Source: Faecimorpha stercoravium (GTDB taxonomy: Bacteria > Bacillota > Clostridia > Lachnospirales > Bianqueaceae). From it: 64,000 bases of DNA. This document shows, piece by piece, positions 31,783 through 41,100 of this stretch. The stretch lies in NCBI GenBank assembly GCA_018712555.1, contig DVGT01000001.1:47538-111537 (forward strand). The letters are read 5' to 3'. The translations under genes and the position numbers were made by a program. A model generated the notes under the pieces. The model did no database searches, was not told the DNA's origin, and was given only the letters and a program-made list of their open reading frames with translations. Each line of letters begins with the position of its first letter. Within the stretch, counting starts at the first letter, position 1.

Positions 31783-33134
31783 ACCTGTACCCTCTCATAA
31801 TATTTCACGCCAGACGCTGTGAGTTCCCAATAAAACACAGATTCTCCATTTTCCAGCAGGCACACGATCTCCAGATTTTCCCATCCTTCATTCACATACT
31901 CACTGAATCGGTTCAAGGCATCTATCGCGCTTTCCGCAATCACCTGCGGACGATATAGATTCCGATCCTGCTGAACTCGCCATCGGCTATACCGATATAC
32001 CTCCTGTCCCTGTATTTCGATCTGGATCGCAGCCGTTCTTTCCATTTCCTCCCAAATGCCGTCCGTTGGAATCACCGAAAGATCATCTGCCTTATAATTC
32101 CAACAAAAGAGATATCCCTCTTCCGTCTTTTCTACCGAACATAGATACGTCCCCAACGGATATTCATCAAAGGACATCTCGCGTTCCAAAAAGGCAAAGG
32201 CTATATCATAGGCCTCTGCGATCGTAATCTCACTCTCCTGCGTATTGACTGGCGTTTTCACATAGTCAATCATCCCATTCTCCTGTATACGCACAGTACA
32301 CCGATCGTCCGTAAAAATCCAGGCCGATTCCTGATAACTTTCCCCCTGCATGAGATCTGGATAATCAAAAAAGCGCGCTGCGATTTCCTGACAGCTTTCC
32401 TGTGTGAATTCCCCTTCCTCCACAACCTGCCATAGAATCTTTGTTTCTGGTTCTGCCTGATCCCGCATATAAAAGGATGAATGAAATACATCGGGAAACG
32501 CATAGGACGCATCCAGATACTTCTCTCCCAGGGCCGAACAAACGGAACCAATCACCTCTAAGAGCTTTGTATTGATTTCGCTCTGCCACTGTACTTGTGT
32601 GGATACGATCTTGAGCGCCTGACTGTTTTCGCGATTGATCAGATAGACATGAGCATTTTCCCTTACACTCTGTGCCGGGATCATCCATACTTCCTGAAAT
32701 GAGAAATCCTCGGCATACATCCATTCTGTCTGCGCTCGTACCATCTGCGCATCCAGATCCAACGCGTATTCGTAACGGCAAATCGCACCCTTTTCATGGA
32801 TTTCATCCAATATCTGCACTTCCTCACAGGATGAAAGCACTTCCTGAAAAAAAAGCCAGGATGCCTCATAAAGCGCCTCATAATGTTGTGTCTGATCACT
32901 CACCAGACTGCTGCGCCCCTCCTGTTCTCCTGATGAGGCATAGATCCTCATAGGACGCAGGATGCCCGCCCACTGATCCAGTTGCTGCACGCTTCCGGCC
33001 GTTCCTGTATCATATCCGCTAGTTCCTCGATGCGTCCACATCCGCAGAAACGTAGAAAGCTGCCAACCGGCCAGTGTCAACAACGCCATCAAAATCAGCG
33101 CATACAAGATAAGTCCCCATCGTATCTTTTTCAT
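31779..33134 (-). CDS. walH: WalH/YycH-like membrane-anchored regulator
   Basis: 451 residues from the ATG at 33132-33134, six bases after GGGAG. One N-terminal helix (WGLILYALILMALLTLAGWQ), then a large extracytoplasmic region with beta-strand-rich repeats; EITIAEAYDIAFAFLEREMS and AIDALNRFSEYVNEGWENLE are typical of the YycH C-terminal domain. It overlaps both neighbours by 4 bp in the wal operon and should act with WalI on WalK. Confidence 0.8.
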   Translation of the reverse strand: MKKIRWGLILYALILMALLTLAGWQLSTFLRMWTHRGTSGYDTGTAGSVQQLDQWAGILRPMRIYASSGEQEGRSSLVSDQTQHYEALYEASWLFFQEVLSSCEEVQILDEIHEKGAICRYEYALDLDAQMVRAQTEWMYAEDFSFQEVWMIPAQSVRENAHVYLINRENSQALKIVSTQVQWQSEINTKLLEVIGSVCSALGEKYLDASYAFPDVFHSSFYMRDQAEPETKILWQVVEEGEFTQESCQEIAARFFDYPDLMQGESYQESAWIFTDDRCTVRIQENGMIDYVKTPVNTQESEITIAEAYDIAFAFLEREMSFDEYPLGTYLCSVEKTEEGYLFCWNYKADDLSVIPTDGIWEEMERTAAIQIEIQGQEVYRYSRWRVQQDRNLYRPQVIAESAIDALNRFSEYVNEGWENLEIVCLLENGESVFYWELTASGVKYYERVQV

Positions 33135-33658
33135 GGCGTCTCCCTGTCGATGCATGCTTCGTATAGATTCATCCGAAGATTTTGCAGTTCGCTTTCCAGT
33201 TCCCGACTCATACGCTCCACCTGGTATACACACCCATAAATCGTTCCTCCCTGCCGCACAAATACAGCGAAATACTGCCAGCCAATCTTCGGCAAAGAAA
33301 CCTTTTCCTGCACCAATCCAGAGTCTCCCACTTCTGCAGAACCTCTATCCCAGATATTCCATCCATTATTTTCCTTCGTGAGTATACCATAGTATATGAT
33401 CGTGCCTGGCATGGCTGTTCCTGTCAGATCCAATTCCGACAAAAAAGTATAAGCTGTCTGTTCGATCCAGGAACCGGACCAGCAAAAGGTCCCCAGTTTT
33501 TCTGTCGTACCATCGCGCCAAATGATACTCTCTGCCTCGAACCCCATCTGTTCTGCGATGGCTATCCGCAGAGATGCGCTTTCATCACCTTGCGCCTGCA
33601 AACTCCCCAGACTAAGAATCCAAATCAGAATCCATAGACTCATTCTCTTCTTCCTCAT
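33131..33658 (-). CDS. Secreted protein of the wal operon, unknown function
   Basis: 175 residues from the ATG at 33656-33658, behind GGGAGGAG. The N-terminus RKKRMSLWILIWILSLGSLQ is a signal peptide ending at AQGDES. The mature part has a helix (ASLRIAIAEQMGFEAESIIW), strands around GSGSWIEQT-like tryptophans, and a C-terminal coiled helix (ERMSRELESELQNLRMNLYE). Two cysteines are far apart. It overlaps the end of walK by 47 bp and walH by 4 bp. Bacillus has no gene in this position, so it may be a clade-specific accessory to WalK sensing. Confidence 0.7.
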   Translation of the reverse strand: MRKKRMSLWILIWILSLGSLQAQGDESASLRIAIAEQMGFEAESIIWRDGTTEKLGTFCWSGSWIEQTAYTFLSELDLTGTAMPGTIIYYGILTKENNGWNIWDRGSAEVGDSGLVQEKVSLPKIGWQYFAVFVRQGGTIYGCVYQVERMSRELESELQNLRMNLYEACIDRETP

Positions 33659-35468
33659 CGATCTCCTCCCTTATAGACAAAGGAAAAATCAAATGGAATG
33701 TACTTCCCTTTCCCGGTATGCTGTCCAATTCGATTCTTCCATGATGCATCTCCATCATTTCCTTAGCAATGGCCAGTCCCAAACCCGTTCCGCCAGAGGA
33801 TCGGGATCGTGCCTTATCGATTCGATAGAAACGTTCAAAGATCCGCTTCTGTTCTTTATAGGGAATCCCCATACCCGTATCTTTGATGTGAAGGATCCCC
33901 TCCTGGCGCTCTGCATCCAGACTGCTCCATGCCGTGATATGGGCCCCTTCAGGACTGTAATTTACCGCATTCATCAAAATATTACGAAGCACCTGCTCAA
34001 TTCTTGAACGATCACACTCCACCAACAGGGACGGTCCAGCCGGAAGCATTTCCATCGTCTGTTCCTTTTTCTGCGCTAAGATCCGATACCGTCTGACACA
34101 GTCCGTCAAGAGATCTGTCAAGTCCACCTCTTCCATGCGAAGTTGCACCTGTCTATTATCTATACGCGAAAGCTCCAATAATTCTCCAATCAGCGACGTC
34201 ATTCGATCCGATTCCTTATTGATGACGTTGAGGAATGCGACCAGCATTTCCTCTTCCCGCACGTTTCCATCTAAAATGGTCTCTACATAACTCTTGACCG
34301 TGGTGATCGGGGTTCGCAGCTCATGAGACACATTGGCAACAAACTCTCGCTGCATCTGTTCTGCCCGCCTCTGTTCCGTCACATCCTGCAAAACCACAAT
34401 CAATCCCTCCGAGGCGCCGTCCTCGTTGCCATAGGCCGCAAACTCCGCACGCACGTAGTGGTCGTCTAGTTCTAACATTCGTTCTGCAATCGTCCCTTCC
34501 GGACTATAGAGAAGCGTCGCGAAGTGCTCATTGGGAAACGCCTCTCCGAAACGTTCCGTCTCCACGCCTTTCCCCATCAGTTCCAGCGCCGCCGGATTGC
34601 ACTGCACCACGTAGCCATCCACATCATAGACCACCAGACCATCCGCCATATGATGAAAGATCGTCTCCAACTTATTCTTTTCACTGCTGATCTCAGATAA
34701 GATTCGGTTCAGCTCCTGCGCCATGTGATTGAAATTACTTTCCAGCTCCTGGATCTCATCCGAAGAGCCGGAGCTGGAAAACTCCTCATCCGCAATCTCA
34801 AGATTTCCGGTAGCCATCTCCTGGGTCCTGTGCGTCAGACGCTCGATTGGTCTTGCAATCCCCGCCGCTAAAAAATACGCCAGCAGGGCAGATACCGCAA
34901 TAGCCAGCAATGAAGCCATCACAATAATAACCGTATTATTCTGCATCGTCTCTTCAATATCGCTGACCGATTGACGCAGCAGCAAAATATACCATATGCT
35001 GTCCCCTCTTTTCACAGGCACCGCATAATCTCCCACTGTTCGCTCCGTACCATCTTCTGTGATCTGATGCACATATAGTTCCGTACTCTCTGCCCCCGCT
35101 ACCGCGCCCAGAACGGTTCGTGAAGCCAGATCTGCCGGCTGGATCTCTCCGCTTCTGCTATATAAAAGTTCTCCTGAGGGATCCAGCAAATACATCAACA
35201 GTCCCTCTTCATTTCCACCCTCTGTGAGAAGGCTGGTTACCACATCGGCAAACACCTCAGCAAGATCCTGTTCGCTGGATGTATATGCCAGCTCCAGGGT
35301 ATCCGAGATTCGGCCCGCAGTATATTTCAATTCCTGATATCGAGACTGATATAGATTTCGCTGTATGTTCCCGATAATATAGATGCCGCTGATGAAGATG
35401 ACGCATACCACCAAAACAGCGTACACCAACACCAACTTCCATTTGATACTTCCGAAAGACCTTTTCAT
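33612..35468 (-). CDS. walK: Sensor histidine kinase WalK
   Basis: 618 residues. Membrane helix 1 (about 10-34), an extracytoplasmic sensor domain (35-175), helix 2 (179-203), HAMP (about 200-258), PAS (260-370) with FHHMADGLVVYDVDGYVVQC, HisKA with phospho-acceptor H382 (NVSHELRTP) and HATPase_c with N, G1 (DTGMGIPYKEQ) and G2 (GGTGLGLAI) boxes. It phosphorylates WalR and controls cell-wall hydrolase genes. The start overlaps walR by 4 bp. Confidence 0.95.
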   Translation of the reverse strand: MKRSFGSIKWKLVLVYAVLVVCVIFISGIYIIGNIQRNLYQSRYQELKYTAGRISDTLELAYTSSEQDLAEVFADVVTSLLTEGGNEEGLLMYLLDPSGELLYSRSGEIQPADLASRTVLGAVAGAESTELYVHQITEDGTERTVGDYAVPVKRGDSIWYILLLRQSVSDIEETMQNNTVIIVMASLLAIAVSALLAYFLAAGIARPIERLTHRTQEMATGNLEIADEEFSSSGSSDEIQELESNFNHMAQELNRILSEISSEKNKLETIFHHMADGLVVYDVDGYVVQCNPAALELMGKGVETERFGEAFPNEHFATLLYSPEGTIAERMLELDDHYVRAEFAAYGNEDGASEGLIVVLQDVTEQRRAEQMQREFVANVSHELRTPITTVKSYVETILDGNVREEEMLVAFLNVINKESDRMTSLIGELLELSRIDNRQVQLRMEEVDLTDLLTDCVRRYRILAQKKEQTMEMLPAGPSLLVECDRSRIEQVLRNILMNAVNYSPEGAHITAWSSLDAERQEGILHIKDTGMGIPYKEQKRIFERFYRIDKARSRSSGGTGLGLAIAKEMMEMHHGRIELDSIPGKGSTFHLIFPLSIREEIDEEEENESMDSDLDS

Positions 35469-36175
35469 TTCTGGCTTCCAGGCTCTTTATCCGTAAAATA
35501 ATAACCCACACCCCGTTTTGTCAGCAAATATTCTGGCGAACTGGGTACATCCTCGATTTTCTCTCGAAGTCTGCGTACCGTCACATCCACAGTCCTGGCA
35601 TCTCCATAGTATTCGTATCCCCAGACCTTCTCCAAGAGATATTCTCTGGAAAAAATCTGACCTCTTTGATACATGAGAAATTTGAGCAATTCCAATTCTC
35701 GCAGAGTCAATTCCACGACCTGTCCATTTTTCGTCACCTCATATCGTTCCGGATCCATATACAGAGCCCCGCAGGAAAGTTTCTCCGTTCCTGATTCCTG
35801 CGAAACCCCTGCAGCACTGCGGCGCAGGTTGGTTCGTACCCGCGCCATGAGTTCTCTCATGCTGAAAGGTTTGGTTACGTAATCATCAGCGCCCAGTTCC
35901 AATCCCAGCACCGTGTCTACTTCTTCCGTACGTGCCGTCAGCATGATGATGGGCACCATGCTTTTCTCCCGGATTTTTCTGCACACATCATATCCGGACA
36001 GTCTGGGCATCATCACATCCAGCAGGATCAGATCCGGATGGCAGGCCTCATAAAGATCCAGGGCCTCCTGCCCATCGGCGCCCGTAAAGACCTGATATCC
36101 TTCTTTCTGCAGATTAAACTTCAGTATATCCACGATGCTCTTCTCATCGTCCACCACAAGAATCTTCTCGTTCAT
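35465..36175 (-). CDS. walR: Response regulator WalR (OmpR family)
   Basis: 236 residues. Receiver domain with phosphorylatable D53 (LLDVMMPRLSGYD), T80 region (LTAR) and K102 region (VTKPFSMRELMARVRTNLRR). C-terminal winged helix with FSREYLLEKVWGYEYYGDAR and VDVTVRRLREKIEDVPSSPE, close to Bacillus WalR/YycF. It is the first gene of the wal operon and master regulator of peptidoglycan turnover, usually essential. The promoter is immediately upstream. Confidence 0.96.
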   Translation of the reverse strand: MNEKILVVDDEKSIVDILKFNLQKEGYQVFTGADGQEALDLYEACHPDLILLDVMMPRLSGYDVCRKIREKSMVPIIMLTARTEEVDTVLGLELGADDYVTKPFSMRELMARVRTNLRRSAAGVSQESGTEKLSCGALYMDPERYEVTKNGQVVELTLRELELLKFLMYQRGQIFSREYLLEKVWGYEYYGDARTVDVTVRRLREKIEDVPSSPEYLLTKRGVGYYFTDKEPGSQK

Positions 36176-36204
36176 CCCCTCAACTCCTTTGTCATTCTTA
36201 TTTT

Positions 36205-36233
36205 ATTGTAACAGAAAGCAGATCAAAATACAA
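36205..36233 (-). promoter_or_regulatory. Promoter of the wal operon
   Basis: Minus strand: TTGTAT (36228-36233), 17-bp spacer, TACAAT (36205-36210), 30 bp before the walR start. It abuts the terminator of the upstream phosphatase gene. Confidence 0.65.
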
Positions 36234-36236
36234 TAC

Positions 36237-36268
36237 AAAAGACCGCCATCCGCTAAAGGATGACGGTC
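36237..36268 (-). terminator. Terminator of the PP2C-LysM gene
   Basis: GACCGTCATCC and GGATGGCGGTC (minus strand) pair with one mismatch around TTTAGC, followed by TTTTG. Confidence 0.75.
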
Positions 36269-36289
36269 TGCTTCCTGCTCTATTATATT

Positions 36290-37984
36290 TTAATTCAGCT
36301 CACTACGAGGCGGAATCTGCAGAGTATCCCCTGGCTGCAGAACTGTCTCCGGCGTAATGCCGTTATAGCTGCAGAAACTATCCAGCAAAGATTCACTAAA
36401 CTCATCATAATATCTGAGAAGTAAATCATAGAAGGTATCTCCCACCGCAATCGTATGAGTCGCTGCGCTGGCGGTACCCTGACTCTCCTCTGGCTGCGAA
36501 CTCTCTTCCGGCGTAGAAGACTCTTCCTGTACGGAGGACTCCTCAGGCACTGAAGATTCTTCTGGCTGGGAACTCTCTTCCGCTGCCGAACTCTCCTCCA
36601 CGCTGCTGTCCGCAACAGAGGTCTCGGAACGGGACACTTCTGCACTAGAATTGACACCTGTCAAAGAATTGTCCGGCAGGCTTTCCTGCATGGACACCGT
36701 ACTACTATTGCTTGTACTGCTGTTATTCTCGCCTCCGCGTCCTCCTAAAGAGGTCAGAAGCACGATCAACAGAATAATGACTACAATGGATGCCAGAATG
36801 ATGAAAATCAGCTTCGGATTCCCAAAGATTTTATCTAGGATGGTAATTTCTTCGTCTCCTTCATCCTCATCCTCTTCCGCTTGTTCCTCATTATCCGAGA
36901 AGCCCTCTTCCTGCGGAACCGTCTCCTGTCTGGTCGGGACGGGCCTCACTGGCTCTTCCTCCTCTGGCGCCTCCTCTACAGGTGCTTCCTGCGGCTCCTC
37001 CTGTGAAGAACTGCCACCTACCTTAGCCGCAAATGCCGCCAAAGACGCTCCTAGCCCAGAGGTCTTCTTCTGTACCGGTGCCTCCTCAGACTCTTCTTCC
37101 GCTGCGGCAACTTCCTGAACGGCCGGTGCGGACTCCCGCGCCGGTGTGGCCGCCGGAGTGATACCCTCGCCCATGACTTCCTCCACCTGCAGTACGATGA
37201 TGGACTTGTCATCCTGGTTTTTCTCTTTTGCCAACTGCATCAACTGCTGCGCAATCGTCTCCTTCGGAGAATCCTTTGCCCCTCTGACAATCCGCTCAAT
37301 CTCCTGATTCGTGATAGAATCCGTGATTCCATCCGTACACAGGATGAACAGGTCTCCGGGATAGAAGACGAAGTACTTGGAGAATACTTCCGATTCCACA
37401 TCATAAATATCAAACATGCCCAGCGTAGCGGTGGGACGGCTCTCCAGCTTATGTACCTCCGCCTGCTCCTGCGTGATGATTCCAAACTTATACAGATCCG
37501 TAGCCTCCAGATGATCCTCCGTAATCTGCAGCATACGGCCGCCCCGGATCACATAGATCCGGCTGTCTCCCAAGTGAACAGCCAGGCCCCTGTTCTTATG
37601 CAGAAACAGTCCTGCAAACGTACTATTGACTCCTTCGGACCCTACTGCCTCCTGGTATTCTCTGATCTTTCCATTGGTCTCACATAAGAAACTCCAAATT
37701 TTATCTCGCGATATAGCTCCATCCATACTCAGTACGGACTGCAGCTGCTGCATGCGCTGCATTACCATCGCAGAGGGAGAGGTCTTTAACGCAACATCTT
37801 CAGCATTCTCACCATCGCAGACGCCATACATCTGAAAATCCACATTAGAAGTCTTTCGGATGCATACCTGAGGCTCGTCGCTGCCCGGTGCCAGATAACG
37901 TCCATTCACATAGACATTGTCCAGATTCATCCCCTTGCCCTTCGCAGAGATGGCCACCGCAGAAATCTTTAATCCACTGTCCAT
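36290..37984 (-). CDS. PP2C-type Ser/Thr phosphatase with membrane helix and extracellular LysM domain
   Basis: 564 residues. N-terminal PP2C-like domain (about 1-265) with YGVCDGENAE, VHLGDSRIYVIRGG and LFILCTDGITDSI supplying the metal-binding aspartates. An acidic, proline-rich linker follows, then a membrane helix (KLIFIILASIVVIILLIVLL near 390), an extracellular Ser/Glu/Pro stretch with repeated EESS units (about 450-505), and a terminal LysM domain (510-564: HTIAVGDTFYDLL, GDTLQIPPR). It can dephosphorylate serine/threonine in the cytoplasm while its outer end binds peptidoglycan. It lies directly upstream of walRK but has its own terminator. Confidence 0.88.
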   Translation of the reverse strand: MDSGLKISAVAISAKGKGMNLDNVYVNGRYLAPGSDEPQVCIRKTSNVDFQMYGVCDGENAEDVALKTSPSAMVMQRMQQLQSVLSMDGAISRDKIWSFLCETNGKIREYQEAVGSEGVNSTFAGLFLHKNRGLAVHLGDSRIYVIRGGRMLQITEDHLEATDLYKFGIITQEQAEVHKLESRPTATLGMFDIYDVESEVFSKYFVFYPGDLFILCTDGITDSITNQEIERIVRGAKDSPKETIAQQLMQLAKEKNQDDKSIIVLQVEEVMGEGITPAATPARESAPAVQEVAAAEEESEEAPVQKKTSGLGASLAAFAAKVGGSSSQEEPQEAPVEEAPEEEEPVRPVPTRQETVPQEEGFSDNEEQAEEDEDEGDEEITILDKIFGNPKLIFIILASIVVIILLIVLLTSLGGRGGENNSSTSNSSTVSMQESLPDNSLTGVNSSAEVSRSETSVADSSVEESSAAEESSQPEESSVPEESSVQEESSTPEESSQPEESQGTASAATHTIAVGDTFYDLLLRYYDEFSESLLDSFCSYNGITPETVLQPGDTLQIPPRSELN

Positions 37985-38093
37985 ACCACACCATCCTTAT
38001 TGAATATTCTGCTTATTCTTTGATTATACAGCAAACGCCCGTATAATTCAATGTATTTTTTCTTAAATTCTTCTGACAATTCGACAGAGCCAG

Positions 38094-38125
38094 CGTACAG
38101 GGAACTTCCAATCTTTCCCTGTACG
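38094..38125. terminator. Perfect hairpin downstream of purL
   Basis: CGTACAGGGAA (38094-38104) and TTCCCTGTACG (38115-38125) form an 11-bp stem just after the purL stop. No U-tract follows, so it may be an RNA 3'-end stabiliser rather than an intrinsic terminator. Confidence 0.5.
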
Positions 38126-38135
38126 CAAGCCATGA

Positions 38136-41100
38136 TTATCCAAAATATGCCACACCCGATGCGAAAATCTTCTGATCCTTATTGCCTTCGATATTCTTCG
38201 CCACCTGATCTCCGATACGTTCCGAATGCCCCATCTTACCCAGCACTCTTCCATCCGGAGATGTGATGCCTTCTATGGCCCACAGAGAACCATTCGGATT
38301 ATACCGAATATCCATAGTGGGATGTCCTTCCATATCGACATACTGCGTCGCGATCTGGCCATTCGCCGCCAGACGTGCGAGCATCGCCTCATCCGCCATA
38401 AAGCGGCCTTCTCCATGAGAGATGGCGATCGTATGAATGTCACCCGGCTCTGCGCCCATCAGCCAGGGGGAACGGTTGGATACCACTCTCGTTCTGACCA
38501 TGCAGGAGGCGTGACGGCCGATTGTATTATATGTCAGCGTCGGATCCTTCTCAGAAAGCTCCCGGATCTCGCCGTAGGGCACCAGTCCCAGTTTGATCAG
38601 TGCCTGGAATCCATTACAGATTCCCAAAACCAGACCATCCTGCTGTGTCAGAAGACGCATCGTGGCTTCCTTGAGCTTTTCGTTAGAGAATACCGCTGCG
38701 ATGAACTTACCGGAACCCTCCGGCTCGTCTCCTGCGGAGAAGCCGCCGCTGAACATCAGGATCTGCGCCTGTTGGATCCGTCTTGCCATCTCGTCAATAG
38801 ATTCCCGAATATCCTGCGCGTTCCGGTTTCTCAGCACGAACACATCCGGTTCCGCGCCTGCCATCCGGAAGGCTCTCGCCGTATCGTATTCGCAGTTGGT
38901 TCCCGGGAATACCGGAATGAAGACACGCGGACGCTTTCCGCCCTCTTTTCCGATATATACGGTACGTTCTCCTTTATAGAATGGCGTATCGCCAATCGGA
39001 GTCCGGTCGGGCACCTGCGTCTTATATACCTTTTCCAGACGGCCTTCGTATACCGCAAGCACCTCATCCAGGGAGATGCTCTCCTCGCCCAGGCTAAACA
39101 CCGCTTCTTCGGTGACCACGCCCAGGGACATTCCATAGGACGCAGAATCTGTCCCTTCCGCCAGTTCCAGAACCAGACCGCCGTATACCGGCGCCTGCTG
39201 CAGTGCCTGATGCACCTCCGGCACATCCTGGAACCGGAAGCCCAGTCGGTTCCCCAAACACATCTTGACGACTGCCTCGATCAGGCCTCCGCCGTCCACA
39301 GCATATGCAGACAGCACTTCTCCCTTGCGGATGCCTTCTGTCACGTGGTCATACAAGCGCATGAGCGCCTGGAAGTCATAGACTTTCTCCGCTGTCAAAA
39401 CGGGCTCCGCATAGACCACCTGATTGCCTGCCGACTTCATCTGCGGCGTCAGCACATCCTGCGTATGCGCAGCTGCGACTGCCAGAGAAATCAGCGTGGG
39501 CGGCACGTGCATCTTGCCAAAGGAACCCGACATGGAGTCCTTGCCTCCAATCGAAGCCAGTCCCAGCTCCCGCTGTGCCTGGTGTGCGCCCAGCAGCGCC
39601 GCCAATGGCTTGCCCCAGCTCTCCTGGGAACCCATTCTCTCAAAATATTCCTGGAAGGTGAAGTGGATCTTATGATAATCTCCGCCTGCGGCTACGATTC
39701 TCGCTACCGACTCGACTACCGCATACATCGCCCCATGATAGGGACTCCAGCTGGAAACATAGGGGTCATACCCACAGGCCATCATGGACACGGTTGTGGT
39801 CTCTCCGGTTACCGGCAGCTTGGCTACCATGGTCTGAATCGGCGTCATCTGATACTTGCCGCCATAGGGCATCAGCACCGTAGAAGCGCCGATACTGGAA
39901 TCGAACATCTCTACCAGGCCCTTCTGACTGCATACGGACAGATCGCCCATGATCATCCGCACCTTCTCCTTGAAGTTCTTCTGGCTCGCGCGTTCCGGTA
40001 ACGAGGGCTCCGCCTCTGCCGGGCAGGTCACAAGCGCTTCTGCATAGCTAGGAGCACCATTCGTCGCGATAAACTCCCGGGACAGATCCACGATCACCTG
40101 ATCTCTCCAGTGCATGACCAGTCTGGGAGATTCCGTCACCACAGCGACCTGCACCGCGTTCAGATTTTCCTCTGCGGCATAGGCTAAGAACGCTGCCGCG
40201 TCTTCCTGTTTCACGACCACGGCCATACGCTCCTGCGACTCCGAGATCGCAAGCTCCGTACCATCCAGGCCCGCATACTTCTTCGGCACCAGATCCAACT
40301 GAATATCCAAACCATCCGCCAACTCACCGATTGCCACGCAGACACCGCCCGCGCCAAAGTCGTTACATACTTTAATCAGACGGCTCACCTTCGGATTTCG
40401 GAATAACCGCTGAATCTTACGCTCCGTGGGAGGATTTCCCTTCTGCACTTCTGCACCGCAGGTGTGAATCGACTCCTCGGTATGCGCCTTGGAAGATCCG
40501 GTCGCACCGCCGCAGCCGTCCCGACCTGTATCTCCACCCAGAAGAATCACCACGTCCGAAGGATCGGCCGCGCCGCGCACCACATTCGCCCGTGGAGCCG
40601 CCGCGATGACCGCGCCCAGCTCCATATGCTTTGCCATGAAGCCTGGATGATAAATCTCATGCACATACCCCGTAGCCAGTCCAATCTGGTTCCCGTAGGA
40701 ACTGTATCCCTTCGCCGCCTGCTTCGCCAGCTTCTTCTGCGGCAGCTTACCCGGCAGCGTATCTTTCACCGATACCGTAGGATCCGCCCCACCCGTGATT
40801 CGCATGGCCTGATATACATAAGAACGGCCGGACAGCGGGTCACGAATCGCACCGCCCAGACAGGTGGCAGCCCCACCGAAGGGCTCGATTTCCGTCGGGT
40901 GATTATGCGTCTCATTCTTGAACATCAGGAGCCATTCTTCCTCCTGACCATCCACATCTACCGGCAATACGATGCTGCAGGCATTGATCTCGTTGCTCTC
41001 CTCCAGGTCCGTAAGACGGCCCTCCGCCTTCAGTCTGCGCATCGCCGCCAGCGCCACATCCATCAGACACTGCGGCTTATCCTCTCTTCCCAGGAGCTTC

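Noticed and set aside
38226..40001. 591-codon plus-strand open frame opposite purL
   Set aside because: Shadow of the strongly coding minus-strand purL; composition is rich in His, Arg and Cys, with no domain.
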